Part shown: positions 1 to 8,744 of the stretch, piece by piece
Numbering within the stretch: the first letter of the stretch is position 1
How the letters are laid out: every line of letters begins with the position of its first letter
Assembly (NCBI RefSeq): GCF_029637485.1
Contig: NZ_CP069128.1
Location: 2,760,001-2,824,000 of the forward strand
From: Sphingomonas sp. LHG3406-1
Lineage (GTDB): Bacteria; Pseudomonadota; Alphaproteobacteria; Sphingomonadales; Sphingomonadaceae
DNA: 64,000 nt
Direction of reading: 5' to 3'
Translations under genes and position numbers: made by a program
Notes under the pieces: model-generated
What the model was told of the DNA's origin: nothing
What the model saw: the letters and a program-made list of their open reading frames with translations, nothing else
The model's database searches: none

Positions 1-1
1 G

Positions 2-493
2 TCCATCACGCCGCTCAGCCGCGAGGCCGCCGCCACCAAGTCGCAGCCGCAGCCAGCGCCGGAACCCCAAGCCAAGCCGGTCCAGTCGCCGGCCAAGCCC
101 AAGGGCAGGGTGCCGCCGCCGCGGCCGGTCACCAGCGCTCCGGTGCGCCGCGCCACCATCCACGGCAATCTCGACAGCCACTGGGAGCGGCGGTTGAAGA
201 ACGGCAATTTCGCGGTTGACCGTACGCTCGACCTTCACGGAATGAACCTGACCCAGGCCTATGAAGCGCTCGACCTCGCGCTGGAGCGGGCGATCGCGGC
301 CGGGGACCGGCTGCTGCTGCTGGTCACCGGTCATCACCGCCCGGGCGAGCCGCCGGTCCAGCGTGGCAAGATCCGCGCCGCAGTGCACGACTGGCTCGCC
401 GTGTCCCGCCACGCCGAACGCATTGCGGCCGTGCGCAGCGCCCACCGGCGGCATGGGGGCGGGGGCAGCCTTTACCTGATCCTGAGGCGATAG
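2..493 (+). CDS. Smr/MutS2-type domain protein, 5'-truncated by window edge
   Basis: The reading frame is open from the first bases, so the true start lies upstream of the window; 163 residues are visible. The first ~50 residues are a Pro/Ala/Lys/Gln-rich linker. After it comes an Smr domain: the LDLHG motif, a helix, a strand ending in VTGHH, and a C-terminal HGGGGSLYLILRR that matches the Gly-rich end of Smr domains. Stand-alone Smr proteins are DNA or RNA nucleases/binding proteins; the substrate here is unknown. A GTG in frame at 110 could serve as an internal start but would sit inside the linker. The family call is firm, the cellular role is not. Confidence 0.85.
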   Translation, partial: SITPLSREAAATKSQPQPAPEPQAKPVQSPAKPKGRVPPPRPVTSAPVRRATIHGNLDSHWERRLKNGNFAVDRTLDLHGMNLTQAYEALDLALERAIAAGDRLLLLVTGHHRPGEPPVQRGKIRAAVHDWLAVSRHAERIAAVRSAHRRHGGGGSLYLILRR

Positions 494-543
494 TCCGGAC
501 CTATACCGCTTTTTAACACCCGTGTCTTAACCAAGCTCGGGTC

Positions 544-2223
544 ATGAAGGTGGGCAGCGCACAGAAGTTCAGCAACATGCTCCTGTCGGGGCTGGCCGGC
601 GTCGCGTCCTTCGTCTTCTCGCTTTACGCCTTCCTTACCATCAAGCACCTGCCCGAGCAGGTCGCGGCGGCGGTCATCGCCGGGGCCTTCTGCCTGATCA
701 TCTGCTACGTCGCCGCCGAACGCCCCAACAGCGAGGGCGCGCGGGCACTTGCCGCGCTTCGCGACCGGCTGCTGGCGGTGGAGGAGGGCGACCTCACCTC
801 GCCGGCGCCCGAGCTCGTCCGCCGCGCGATGCCCAAGGTCGCCTCGGCCGTGGACAGCCTGTTCGCCGAGGTGCGCAGCTCGATCGACAATGCCCATGCG
901 CTCGGCATGTACGATCCAGTCACGAGCCTGCCCAACCGGCTGAACTTCCGCGCCGAGGCCGAGCGGCTGCTCGCCGAATCGGGCACCAGGCAGACCGTCA
1001 TGCTGTTCCTCGACCTCGACCGGTTCAAGGCGGTCAACGACAGCCTTGGTCATGCCCGCGGCGACCAGCTGCTGGTGATGGTCGCCAACCGCCTGCGGGT
1101 GCTGATCAACGGTGAGGCCGCCAACGGCGCGACGCGGCCCCTGCTGGCGAGGCTCGCCGGCGACGAATTCACGCTCTTCTTCCCCGACGCTGCCGGCAGC
1201 GGCGAGGCCGAGCGCCTCGCCCGCCGGGTCGTGCTGGCCCTGGGCGAGCCGTTCGAACTGCAGGGGCACAGCGTGGACATCGGCGCATCGGTCGGCGTCG
1301 CCATGGGACCGACGCATGGCCGCAGCGTCGAGGAGCTGATGCGCGCGGCCGACGTCGCCATGTATCGCGCCAAGGCGCTCGGCGGCCACCAGCACTGCCT
1401 GTTCAACGATACGCTGGCCGACGAGCATCGGCACCGGCTCGAAACGGAAAAGGCACTGGTCGACGCCGTGCAGCGTGATGAATTCCTGCTGGCGCTGCAG
1501 CCGCAGCTCAGCCTGGTGACGGGCGCGGTGACCGGGTGCGAGGCGCTGCTGCGCTGGAACCACCCGACCCGCGGCATCGTCGCGCCGGGCGACTTCATCG
1601 ACATCGCCGAGCAGACCGGCACCATCAACGACATCGGCGACTGGGTCATGGCCGAAGTGGCGGCGATGATCGCCAGCTGGGACGAGACCCGTACCGGAAT
1701 GGGGCGAATCGCCTTCAACGTCTCGCCGCGCCAGCTTGAGCGGCAGGACTTCTTCCCCCGCCTTCGCCAAATCTTCGGCGATGCCGGCATTTCGCTCGAC
1801 CGAGTCGAACTGGAGTTCACCGAGACGGCGGCGATGGAATGTTCAGCCGGTGTCCTGGCCGAGATCGCCGAACTTCGCCGAGAGGGCGCGACCATCGCCA
1901 TCGACGACTTCGGCACCGGCTATTCCAACATCGCCCGGCTTCGCCAGCTGCCCATCGACCGGGTCAAGCTCGATCCATCGCTGATCCACGACATCGTCGA
2001 CAGCGAGCAGGCACGAAACGTCGTCCAGTCGGTCATCCAGCTGGTGCGGGCGGTCGACTGCGAATTGGTAGCAGAGGCGGTCGAGACCGTCGCCCAGGCC
2101 GATATCCTTCGCGCCATGGGCTGCGAGACGATCCAGGGCTTCGTCTTCGCCGAGCCGATGATGGAGACCGAATTCCTCGCCTGGACCTCGCACGCCGGTG
2201 CGAGTGATCGAAGCGCGGCCTGA
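544..2223 (+). CDS. membrane-bound GGDEF-EAL cyclic-di-GMP signalling protein
   Basis: 559 residues. Two hydrophobic segments (about residues 10-32 and 38-57) anchor it in the inner membrane, with no obvious periplasmic sensor. A GGDEF domain follows (about 120-290) with the signature degenerated to AGDEF (205-209); AGDEF cyclases can be active, and no RxxD inhibitory site is seen just upstream. The EAL domain (about 300-550) looks complete: EALLRW at 333, FNVSPRQLE, EFTE, DDFGTGY at 454-460, DRVKLD, EAVET and QGF. It is therefore most likely a phosphodiesterase, perhaps bifunctional. It stands alone and converges on dapE with a 4-bp gap, so it does not share a transcript with it. Confidence 0.9.
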   Translation: MKVGSAQKFSNMLLSGLAGVASFVFSLYAFLTIKHLPEQVAAAVIAGAFCLIICYVAAERPNSEGARALAALRDRLLAVEEGDLTSPAPELVRRAMPKVASAVDSLFAEVRSSIDNAHALGMYDPVTSLPNRLNFRAEAERLLAESGTRQTVMLFLDLDRFKAVNDSLGHARGDQLLVMVANRLRVLINGEAANGATRPLLARLAGDEFTLFFPDAAGSGEAERLARRVVLALGEPFELQGHSVDIGASVGVAMGPTHGRSVEELMRAADVAMYRAKALGGHQHCLFNDTLADEHRHRLETEKALVDAVQRDEFLLALQPQLSLVTGAVTGCEALLRWNHPTRGIVAPGDFIDIAEQTGTINDIGDWVMAEVAAMIASWDETRTGMGRIAFNVSPRQLERQDFFPRLRQIFGDAGISLDRVELEFTETAAMECSAGVLAEIAELRREGATIAIDDFGTGYSNIARLRQLPIDRVKLDPSLIHDIVDSEQARNVVQSVIQLVRAVDCELVAEAVETVAQADILRAMGCETIQGFVFAEPMMETEFLAWTSHAGASDRSAA

Positions 2224-2227
2224 AGCG

Positions 2228-3361
2228 TCAGGCCGTCAGCCCACCCTCGAACACCCGCCGGTAGACCCGCGTCAGGGCCTCGATGTCGGCCAGCGAAGCG
2301 CTTTCCCCAACCTTGTGCATGGTCGCATTGGGCAGGCCGAAGTCGACTACCGGGCAGAGCTTGATGAGGAATCGCCCGTCCGACGTGCCGCCGCCCGTCG
2401 ACAGCTCCGGCTCGATCCCGCACTCGGCGCGAATGGCGTCGGTCACCAGATCGTAGAGCCTGCCGGGTGGGGTGAGGAAGGCCTCGCCAGAGATGCGCGT
2501 CCTGATCTCGCAGCCAGGGTCGATCGCCCGCGCGGTGTCGGTCAGCAGCCGGATCAGTTCGTCGCCCGTGTGGAGATTGTTGAAGCGGATATTTCCCTGC
2601 GCGCTCGCCTCGCCCGGGATGAGGTTGCTGGCGGCGGTCGGCGTTCCCAACGCGACGAACTCCAGGTTGGACGGCGGAAAGGCCTCGGTGCCGTCGTCGA
2701 GGTGGATGTCCGACAGGGCGGCGACGATGCGGGCGAGGCGCGGCACCGGATTGTCGGCCTTGTGCGGATAGGCGACATGGCCCTGCACGCCCTTCACCTT
2801 GATCCAGAAATTGACCGATCCGCGCCGCCCGATCTTGACCGTGTCGCCGAGCCGCGTCTCGCTGGTCGGTTCGCCGATCAGGATCATGTCGGGGCGGATG
2901 CCGCGCTCGTCCAGCCAGTCGATGATCCGCGGCGTGCCGTAGGTAGCGTAGCCTTCCTCGTCGCCGGTGATGAGGAAGGAGAGGGTGCCCGACTGTTGAT
3001 CGATCCGCGAGGCGGCGGCGGCTGCGGCGGCGATGGCGCTCTTCATGTCGTTGGCGCCGCGGCCGACCAGCCGCCCGTCCTCGATGCGCGCGGTGAAGGC
3101 ATCGCCGGTCCAGCCCTCGCCGGCCGGCACCACGTCGAGGTGACCGGCAAAGCCGACGTGGAGGCCGGGACCCCGCTCCCGGATCGCGACCATATTCTCG
3201 GTCGGGCCGTCCGGCGCCTCGCCGAGGGTGAAGCGATGGACGGTGAAGCCGAGGGCGGACAGCGCCTCGTCGAGCACGTCGAATACCTCGCCACTCGCGG
3301 GCGTGACCGACGGCACGGAAATCAGCTTGGCAGCAAGGTCGATGGGGTCGATGGTGGTCAT
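2228..3361 (-). CDS. dapE: succinyl-diaminopimelate desuccinylase
   Basis: 377 residues, normal for the family. DapE hydrolyses N-succinyl-LL-diaminopimelate to LL-DAP and succinate in the cytoplasm, feeding lysine and peptidoglycan synthesis. M20 metallopeptidase features are visible: GHLDVVP (first metal His and Asp), GRGANDMK (bridging Asp), the catalytic TGDEEG, GEPTS, and the C-terminal NATMHKVGES supplying the last metal-binding His. The gene ends 4 bp from the convergent GGDEF-EAL gene, and its start lies 30 bp from the divergent cupin gene. ArgE/acetylornithine deacetylase is the main alternative, but the overall pattern fits DapE better. Confidence 0.93.
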   Translation of the reverse strand: MTTIDPIDLAAKLISVPSVTPASGEVFDVLDEALSALGFTVHRFTLGEAPDGPTENMVAIRERGPGLHVGFAGHLDVVPAGEGWTGDAFTARIEDGRLVGRGANDMKSAIAAAAAAASRIDQQSGTLSFLITGDEEGYATYGTPRIIDWLDERGIRPDMILIGEPTSETRLGDTVKIGRRGSVNFWIKVKGVQGHVAYPHKADNPVPRLARIVAALSDIHLDDGTEAFPPSNLEFVALGTPTAASNLIPGEASAQGNIRFNNLHTGDELIRLLTDTARAIDPGCEIRTRISGEAFLTPPGRLYDLVTDAIRAECGIEPELSTGGGTSDGRFLIKLCPVVDFGLPNATMHKVGESASLADIEALTRVYRRVFEGGLTA

Positions 3362-3391
3362 GGGAAGCAGGCGCTAGCATGGGGAAGCGGA

Positions 3392-3829
3392 ATGCCGAAA
3401 CTCGACCTTGAGACGATCGAGCAGACCAACGCCACCGGCTACCCCGAGCCCCATGCGGCAGCGGTGCGGGGGCGCTGGTACCGCCGCCTCGCCCCGGCGT
3501 CCGGGATCAGCGACTTCGGTGCGAGCCAGGTGACGCTGGAGCCCGGCGCCTGGTCGAGCCAGCGCCACTGGCATGCGGAGGAGGACGAACTGGTCGTCAT
3601 GCTTGAAGGGGAAGCAGTGCTGGTCGAGGAGGACGGCCGCACCTTGCTCCGCCCCGGCGACATTGCCGCCTTCCCGAAGGGCGTGGCGAACGGCCATCAC
3701 CTCATCAACGAAGGCGATGTGCCCTGCCGCTTCGTCGCCATTGGGCGTCCGGCGGCGAGCGATTGCCATTATCCGGACATCGACATGCACCTCGACGGCC
3801 GGACCATGAAGTTCGTGCGCAAGGCCTAG
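3392..3829 (+). CDS. cupin-domain protein
   Basis: 145 residues. The ATG at 3392 is preceded by a purine-rich GGGGAAG at 3381-3387, a good ribosome-binding site. The core is a small double-stranded beta-helix cupin: motif 1 is visible as HWHAEEDELVVMLEGE (two His and a Glu as metal ligands) and motif 2 as RPGDIAAFPKGVANGHH. No catalytic domain is attached. Such proteins can be sugar-nucleotide or small-molecule binding proteins or dioxygenase-like; the substrate cannot be read from the sequence. Its 3' end overlaps by 4 bp with the convergent lipoprotein gene. Confidence 0.8.
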   Translation: MPKLDLETIEQTNATGYPEPHAAAVRGRWYRRLAPASGISDFGASQVTLEPGAWSSQRHWHAEEDELVVMLEGEAVLVEEDGRTLLRPGDIAAFPKGVANGHHLINEGDVPCRFVAIGRPAASDCHYPDIDMHLDGRTMKFVRKA

Positions 3830-4182
3830 CTGGCGAGCGCTCCGACGAGGGCGGTGAAGCCGGTCGGGACGAGTCCGCAGCGGCCGCCGGCACGCGCGAT
3901 GGTGAGCGGGATCTGCGGATCGCGGATCTCGCCGCTGACCCGCATCAGATCGTCGACCCCCAAGCGGGCGGGGTTGGGATCGCTGTCCCGGTAGGCGCGT
4001 GCGGCCCGGGCCAGCTCGAGCAGCTGGGCGGTGTTGAGATCGCGCTGGAGATGGCCCCCCATGCATTCGGCGCGCCCCCGGTCGAGCCCATAACCCGTGA
4101 GCGTGTCGGCAATCCGTTCCTTCGGGCTGGACGCACAGGCGCCGAGTGCAAGCATCGCGGCGTAAAGGGAAATTTGACGCAT
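3826..4182 (-). CDS. small predicted lipoprotein
   Basis: 118 residues from the chosen ATG at 4182. An upstream in-frame ATG at 4230 would add 16 charged residues before the signal sequence and is unlikely. The N-terminus (MRQISLYAAMLALGAC) is a lipoprotein signal peptide with lipobox LGAC. The mature part is about 100 residues with two further Cys. The family is not recognised. The start lies 22 bp downstream of the glutathione-transferase-like gene on the same strand, so the two are probably co-transcribed. Confidence 0.75.
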   Translation of the reverse strand: MRQISLYAAMLALGACASSPKERIADTLTGYGLDRGRAECMGGHLQRDLNTAQLLELARAARAYRDSDPNPARLGVDDLMRVSGEIRDPQIPLTIARAGGRCGLVPTGFTALVGALAS

Positions 4183-4204
4183 GCCACCCCGACGAACGGG
4201 AGGT

Positions 4205-4876
4205 TCAGGCGGTTCCCTGCGCCCCTTCATATTGCTCGATCACCCACGGCTCGTCCTGCGCGGCCTCGATCCATTCGGCGACGTGGGGATGGCGCAGCAC
4301 GTCCGACATATATTGCCGGGCGAACGGCGGGACGGGGATGGAATAGGTGAGAAAGCGGGTGACGACCGGCGCATACATCATGTCCGCCGCGGTCCAGGCG
4401 CCGAACAGGAACGGACCGCTGCCGCCGTGACGCGCGCGGGCCTGCGCCCACAGGACGAGGATTCGGTTGATGTCGGCGACGGTCTCGTCCGACAGCCGGG
4501 GCAGGGGACCGCTACGGCGGACGTTCATAGGGCATTCGCGGCGCAGGGCAGCGAAGCCCGAGTGCATCTCGGCGGCCATCGACCGCGCCATCGCCCGCGC
4601 GCCGACTTCCTCCGGCCAGAATTTCGTCGTCTCGGTGAGATCGGCGCAATATTCGATGATGGCGAGGCTGTCCCACACCACGACGTCGTCATGCCAAAGC
4701 AGGGGGACCTTGCCCGACGAGGGGGCGAACTCGTCGCCTTCGCGCCGCTCGTCCCAGTCATTGTTGTAGAGCGGGACGACCAGTTCCTCGAAGTCGAGGC
4801 CCGATGCCTTCAGCGCCAGCCAGCCGCGCATCGACCAGGAGGAATAGGCCTTGTTGCCGATGATGATCTTGAGCAT
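4205..4876 (-). CDS. glutathione S-transferase family protein
   Basis: 223 residues from the ATG at 4876; a more upstream start at 4897 would add seven residues before the conserved first beta-strand. The N-terminal thioredoxin-like domain begins LKIIIGNKAYSSWSMRGW, with the SSW/SMR region in the position of the glutathione-activating residue, and has the cis-Pro segment GKVPLLWHDD and the DSLAIIEY motif. An all-helical C-terminal domain follows, including FGAWTAADMMYAP. The fold is clear, the electrophilic substrate is not. The gene lies downstream of engB, separated by a palindromic repeat. Confidence 0.85.
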   Translation of the reverse strand: MLKIIIGNKAYSSWSMRGWLALKASGLDFEELVVPLYNNDWDERREGDEFAPSSGKVPLLWHDDVVVWDSLAIIEYCADLTETTKFWPEEVGARAMARSMAAEMHSGFAALRRECPMNVRRSGPLPRLSDETVADINRILVLWAQARARHGGSGPFLFGAWTAADMMYAPVVTRFLTYSIPVPPFARQYMSDVLRHPHVAEWIEAAQDEPWVIEQYEGAQGTA

Positions 4877-4890
4877 GCGGTCTCCGCCTT

Positions 4891-4980
4891 GCGTCACCCC
4901 GGACTCGATCCGGGGCCCGCTTCTTGTCTTGGAATTGCAGAAGAAGAAGCGGGACCCCGGGTCAAGCCCGGGGTGACGGG
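4891..4980. repeat. palindromic intergenic repeat (REP-like, family A)
   Basis: Two imperfect inverted arms fill the gap between engB and the GST-like gene. The left arm at 4891-4925 begins GCGTCACCCCGGACTCGATC and the right arm at 4941-4978 ends with the complementary TCAAGCCCGGGGTGACG. Each arm also folds on its own around the CCCCGG/CCGGGG core. Together they could form a long hairpin that attenuates read-through or protects mRNA ends. Similar elements are, from general knowledge, common in sphingomonad and other alphaproteobacterial genomes. Confidence 0.8.
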
Positions 4981-4983
4981 CAG

Positions 4984-5622
4984 TCAGGAAAGCGCGTCAC
5001 CAAGCACGGCCGCACGAACCTCGGCAATTCCCATGCCCTTCTCGCTCGACGTGGCGATCAGCTCAGGGAAGGCGGCGGGGTGCTTGCGCGCTTCCGCCTC
5101 GGTCGCGGCGCGGACCGCGGCAAGCTCGCTCGCCTTGATCTTGTCGGCCTTGGTCAGCACCAGCCGGTAGCCGACCGCTGCGGAATCGAGCATCTCCATG
5201 ATCTCACGGTCGACCGGCTTCACGCCATGGCGGCTGTCGATCAGGACGATCGCCCGCTTCAGCACGGCGCGCCCGCGCAGATAGTCGTTCACCAGGAAGC
5301 GCCAGCGCTTGACCATGTCCTTGGGCGCCTCGGCGAAGCCATAGCCTGGCATGTCGACCAGCCGCAGCGTCAACGGGTCGCCGACGTCGAAGAAGTTGAG
5401 CTCCTGCGTCCGGCCCGGCGTGTTCGACGTCCGTGCCAGCTTGTTGCGGCCGGTGATGGCGTTGAGCAGTGACGACTTGCCGACGTTGGAACGGCCGGCG
5501 AAGGCGATTTCCGGCGCCCGCCCGTCGGGCAGAAATTCGAGTCCCGGTGCCGACTTCAGGAATTCGACGGGACCCGCGAACAGCTTGCGCGCCCGCTCCT
5601 CGATGTCGTCCTCATAGTCCAT
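4984..5622 (-). CDS. engB: ribosome biogenesis GTP-binding protein YsxC/EngB
   Basis: 212 residues. A TrmE-Era-EngA-EngB-Septin family GTPase that assists assembly of the large ribosomal subunit. G-motifs are visible: [14 protein letters not shown] (P-loop, about residue 41), a threonine G2 in the NTPGRT region, DMPGYGF (G3) and TKADK (G4). Its ATG overlaps the yidC stop by one base (TGATG), giving translational coupling. It is the last gene of the rpmH-rnpA-yidD-yidC-engB block before the palindromic repeat. Confidence 0.95.
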   Translation of the reverse strand: MDYEDDIEERARKLFAGPVEFLKSAPGLEFLPDGRAPEIAFAGRSNVGKSSLLNAITGRNKLARTSNTPGRTQELNFFDVGDPLTLRLVDMPGYGFAEAPKDMVKRWRFLVNDYLRGRAVLKRAIVLIDSRHGVKPVDREIMEMLDSAAVGYRLVLTKADKIKASELAAVRAATEAEARKHPAAFPELIATSSEKGMGIAEVRAAVLGDALS

Positions 5623-7361
5623 CAGGTCTTGGCCGCCAGCCCGGCCCGGGCTGCGATCTTCTCCGCGTCATACTTGGAATAGAGATACTTCTGCTGCGCG
5701 ATGCCGAGGATATTGGACACCACCCAGTAAAGCTGCAGGCCGGCCGCGAACGGCGCCATGGCGAACATCAGCACCCACGGCATGATCGAGAAGATCTGCT
5801 TCTGGATATCGTCCATGGGCGCCGGGTTGAGCCGGAACTGCAGCCACATGGTCACGCCGAGCAGGATCGGCAGGACGCCGAGGTGCAGGAGGCCGGGCGG
5901 ATCGAAGTTCAGCAGGCCGAACAGGTTGATCGGGGTCAGCGGATCGGGCGCCGACAGGTCCTTGATCCACAGCTCCCACGGCTGGTGGCGCATTTCGACG
6001 GTCACTGTCAGCACCTTATAGAGCGCGTAGAAGACCGGGATCTGGAGGAAGATCGGAAGGCAGCCCGCGGCCGGATTGATCTTCTCGCGCTTGTACAGCT
6101 CGAGCAGCTCCGTCTGCATCTTGGTCCGGTCGTCCTTGTGACGCTCCTGGATCTCCTTCATCTTCGGCTGCATCGCCCGCATCGCCGCCATCGACCGGAA
6201 CTGGCGGTCGAAGATCGGATACATCAGCAGGCGGACGATGAAGGTCAGCGCGATGATCGCCCAGCCGAAGTTGCCGATGGTGTTGAACAGCCAGATCAGC
6301 AGCGAGAAGATCGGCCGCATGAACCATTCGAAATAGCCCCAGTCGATCGAGTCCGAGATGACCGGCAGGGTGCCGTCGGCCTCGTACGCGTCGAGCCACT
6401 TCTTTTCCTTGGCGCCGGCGAACAGGCGGGTGGTGTTCTCGCTTGCCTGACCGGGCGCGAGGATCTTCGGCTCGAGGGCGTAATCGGCCTGGTAGCTGGT
6501 GCCCTGCCCGCGGCGGAAGCTGGCGCCGAGCGGCGCGTCGCCGGCCGGCGCGAGTGCGGTCAGCCAATATTTGTCGGTGAAGCCGAGCCAGCCATTGTTG
6601 CCGGTGAAGCGCTTGCCGCCCTGCTCCTCGTCGAGCGTATCGTAGTTGACGCCATATTCGGCCGCCCCGTCGAACACGCCCATTGGGCCGACATGGTGGG
6701 TCCAGCCGTCGAAATTGGCATCGGGTCCGCTGTTGGCGCGGCTGAGCAGGCCGAACGGACGGACCGCGACCGGGCCGCCACCCTGGTTCACGACCCGCTG
6801 CTTGACGGTGAACAGATAGCCGTCGTCGACCGCGACGATCAGTTCGAAGCGCTGGCCGGTGGGATTGGTCCAGCTGAGGGTGATCGGCTTGCCCGGGACG
6901 AGGGTCGGCGCGCTGGTGGTCCAGACGCTGTTGGCATCGGGCACGGCGACGCCCTGGCCGGTCCAGCCGAAGCGGGCAAAATAGGCGCCCGGCGCGCCGG
7001 CCGGACTGAGCAGCCGGGCCGGCTGGGCATTGTTGCCGACACGGTCGGTGTGACGGACCATCCGCAGGTCGTCGAAGGTCGCACCCTTGAGGCTGATCGA
7101 GCCGTCGAGGCTGGGCGTCGTGACCTTGACCCGCGGAACGCCGCGAAGTGCTTGGGCGCGGGTCATGGTCGGTGCGGCAGAGGTGGGTGCTGCGGTGGCG
7201 GCCGCCGGCGCGGTGCCGGGCGCGGCCGGCATGCCGCTCTTCTGCGCGGTCGCCGCCGGCTTGGGCGTCGGCATGAACCGCTCCGACAGGAACCCCCAGC
7301 CGAGCAGCACCAGGGCGCTCAGCGCAATGGCGAGGATCATGTTGCGCGTGTCGTTGTTCAC
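5622..7361 (-). CDS. yidC: membrane protein insertase YidC (Oxa1 family)
   Basis: 579 residues, the usual size for proteobacterial YidC with the large periplasmic domain. An N-terminal signal anchor (about residues 8-26) is followed by a Pro/Ala-rich linker, the beta-sandwich periplasmic domain (about 60-340), and the conserved C-terminal five-helix core including [19 protein letters not shown] and [16 protein letters not shown]. It inserts and folds inner-membrane proteins with or without SecYEG. The start is a GTG at 7361 overlapping the yidD stop (GTGA). Confidence 0.96.
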   Translation of the reverse strand: MNNDTRNMILAIALSALVLLGWGFLSERFMPTPKPAATAQKSGMPAAPGTAPAAATAAPTSAAPTMTRAQALRGVPRVKVTTPSLDGSISLKGATFDDLRMVRHTDRVGNNAQPARLLSPAGAPGAYFARFGWTGQGVAVPDANSVWTTSAPTLVPGKPITLSWTNPTGQRFELIVAVDDGYLFTVKQRVVNQGGGPVAVRPFGLLSRANSGPDANFDGWTHHVGPMGVFDGAAEYGVNYDTLDEEQGGKRFTGNNGWLGFTDKYWLTALAPAGDAPLGASFRRGQGTSYQADYALEPKILAPGQASENTTRLFAGAKEKKWLDAYEADGTLPVISDSIDWGYFEWFMRPIFSLLIWLFNTIGNFGWAIIALTFIVRLLMYPIFDRQFRSMAAMRAMQPKMKEIQERHKDDRTKMQTELLELYKREKINPAAGCLPIFLQIPVFYALYKVLTVTVEMRHQPWELWIKDLSAPDPLTPINLFGLLNFDPPGLLHLGVLPILLGVTMWLQFRLNPAPMDDIQKQIFSIMPWVLMFAMAPFAAGLQLYWVVSNILGIAQQKYLYSKYDAEKIAARAGLAAKT

Positions 7362-7606
7362 TTCAGTTCATGTCCTCGTGACTGACCCGTCGGTTCCGGT
7401 ACCGGATCGTAGCCCTGGCCCCCCCAGGGATGGCAGCGGCCGATCCGCTTGCATGCGAGCCAGCTTCCGCGAAGCGCCCCATAGCGGCGCCAGGCCGTGA
7501 TTGCATAGGCCGAGCAGCTCGGCTGAAAGCGGCAGGAAGGCGGCAGGATGGCGCTCGGCCCGATCTGCCAGCCGCGCGCAAGCAGGATGAGCAGGCGGGC
7601 GATCAT
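7358..7606 (-). CDS. yidD: membrane protein insertion efficiency factor YidD
   Basis: 82 residues. The motif LPPSCRFQPSCSAYAITAW, with its two characteristic Cys and the invariant SCSxYA core, identifies YidD, a small amphipathic membrane-associated protein that supports YidC-dependent insertion. Later GRCHPWGGQGYDPVP matches the conserved C-terminus. It overlaps rnpA by 4 bp upstream and yidC by 4 bp downstream, so the three are translated in a coupled chain. Confidence 0.95.
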   Translation of the reverse strand: MIARLLILLARGWQIGPSAILPPSCRFQPSCSAYAITAWRRYGALRGSWLACKRIGRCHPWGGQGYDPVPEPTGQSRGHELK

Positions 7607-8067
7607 GTCGCCACCTTTCGCAGCGCCTTGGCGAGCTCGGCGCGAAGCTTGGCGAAGTCGCGCTCGATCCCGCTCTGGCGGCCGATGATCACATGGTCGG
7701 CGCCGGCGACGCCTTCGGCGGGCAGCAGCTCGGCAGCAAGCGCGCGCAGGCGCCGCTTCATCCGGTTGCGGACAACGGCGTTGCCGACCTTCTTGCTGAC
7801 GGTATAGCCGACGCGCTTTGTGGCCGAGCCGTCGCCGCGATGGCGGACCAGCAGGACGAAACCGGGCATGGCTGCGCGCCGGCCGCTATTGGCCGCGAGA
7901 AAATCCGCGCGCTTGCTTAAGGTGACTAGGCGCTCAGCTTCTTGCGGCCGCGCGCCCGGCGGGCCGCCAGCACCTTGCGTCCGCCCACCGTCGCCGAGCG
8001 CGAACGGAAGCCGTGACGCCGCTTGCGGACGAGGTTGCTGGGCTGGAAAGTGCGCTTCATCGCTCAT
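7603..8067 (-). CDS. rnpA: ribonuclease P protein component, N-terminally extended over rpmH
   Basis: 154 residues if started at the ATG at 8067. The protein subunit of RNase P helps the catalytic RNA bind and process tRNA precursors. The conserved core is seen in the last ~105 residues: [36 protein letters not shown] (the RNR motif) and a C-terminal helix. No ATG, GTG or TTG occurs in frame between the core N-terminus (about 7915) and 8067; the first codons of the core read CTA GTC ACC TTA. The next internal ATG (MPGFVL, about 7869) would remove the conserved LSKRADF helix. The only canonical start that preserves the core therefore lies upstream of rpmH, placing rpmH wholly inside rnpA in another frame. 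The ~50-residue extension is Pro/Arg/Ala-rich. The family call is certain, the start is inferred. Confidence 0.8.
   Translation of the reverse strand: MSDEAHFPAQQPRPQAASRLPFALGDGGRTQGAGGPPGARPQEAERLVTLSKRADFLAANSGRRAAMPGFVLLVRHRGDGSATKRVGYTVSKKVGNAVVRNRMKRRLRALAAELLPAEGVAGADHVIIGRQSGIERDFAKLRAELAKALRKVAT
7926..8060 (-). CDS. rpmH: 50S ribosomal protein L34 (nested inside rnpA frame)
   Basis: 44 residues, exactly the usual L34 length, starting [18 protein letters not shown] and ending GRKKLSA. This is the smallest large-subunit protein, extremely basic. It is read in a different frame from rnpA and is completely covered by the extended rnpA frame; the two ATG codons (8067 and 8060) are 4 nt apart. 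The AAGG at 8070-8073 is 9 nt from this ATG, an optimal distance, so L34 should be the better-translated product. Confidence 0.97.
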   Translation of the reverse strand: MKRTFQPSNLVRKRRHGFRSRSATVGGRKVLAARRARGRKKLSA

Positions 8068-8069
8068 TG

Positions 8070-8074
8070 CCTTA
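8070..8074 (-). promoter_or_regulatory. Shine-Dalgarno shared by rpmH and extended rnpA
   Basis: The minus-strand motif TAAGG sits 2 nt before the rnpA ATG at 8067 and 9 nt before the rpmH ATG at 8060. The distances favour rpmH, so this one site could set the ratio of abundant L34 to scarce RnpA. This is inferred from spacing only. Confidence 0.5.
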
Positions 8075-8153
8075 GGTTTGGGAACAAAAAGGGCCGCCCC
8101 GACGAGGGCAGCCGCATTGCTTGGCGCGCCGTTACTGAAGGCGGCGTCCGGAG

Positions 8154-8582
8154 TCAATGGCGGGGCGCCGGCTCGGCAGGTGCGACTTCGGCAGGGGTGG
8201 GGTCGACCGGCGACAGTTCGAGCCCGGCCTTGGGGAGGGGATCGTCGATCCGCGGGACCTCCGACAGCGGCGGCGCCTCGGCCCGCTCTCGCTCCTTGCG
8301 CAAGGCCTCGCGGCGCTTGGCACTGCCGCGTCGGAGGCCCCAGTCGAACCAGGTCCCGGCGCGGGGCTGCCAGCGCTTGAAATGGACGTAGCGGCGCTTT
8401 GCCCACAGGCTGGTGCGGAGGACCAGCGTCAGCCCGGCGGCGGCCAGCAGCAGCCCGCCGGGGCCGGGCAGGGGACTGGCGAGCGGGGCTGCGACGAACA
8501 GCAAGATCATGCCGAGGACGAACAGCATGCTCTGGACCATGCGCGTGTTGCGGATCGCGGCGAGGCGCTCGAGCAGGGTCAT
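8154..8582 (-). CDS. small membrane protein of unknown function
   Basis: 142 residues from the ATG at 8582. An ATG-initiated extension to 8660 is possible but is Pro-rich and precedes the likely start. Two hydrophobic stretches (about residues 17-36 and 40-57) form a hairpin in the membrane, followed by a basic segment (RTSLWAKRRYVHFKRWQPRAG) and a Pro/Glu/Ala-rich tail. It lies upstream of rpmH on the same strand with a 93-bp gap. Proteins of this layout are seen next to rpmH in sphingomonads, but I do not recognise a named family. Confidence 0.7.
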   Translation of the reverse strand: MTLLERLAAIRNTRMVQSMLFVLGMILLFVAAPLASPLPGPGGLLLAAAGLTLVLRTSLWAKRRYVHFKRWQPRAGTWFDWGLRRGSAKRREALRKERERAEAPPLSEVPRIDDPLPKAGLELSPVDPTPAEVAPAEPAPRH

Positions 8583-8744
8583 TGCAAGGTGATGTAGGGA
8601 GATAGGACGGCAGGGAAAAGGGGGCGGGGCCGGCCCCTTGTCCTCCAGTGGGTTGCTCAACTCCCGCTACCAGCGTAGCCTCCTGTTCGCCGAGCTAGGG
8701 GGCTGTTTGCTTCGTTCATTGCCGGTGCCCGGAGGTCGCGCCTG

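Noticed and set aside
472-1770. Long antisense frame over the GGDEF-EAL gene
   Set aside because: High-GC DNA gives long open antisense frames; the sense frame has clear domain motifs and the antisense does not.
8068-8406. Further upstream extension of the rnpA frame
   Set aside because: It would run through another gene's coding region (8154-8582) and has no Shine-Dalgarno; the ATG at 8067 is sufficient.
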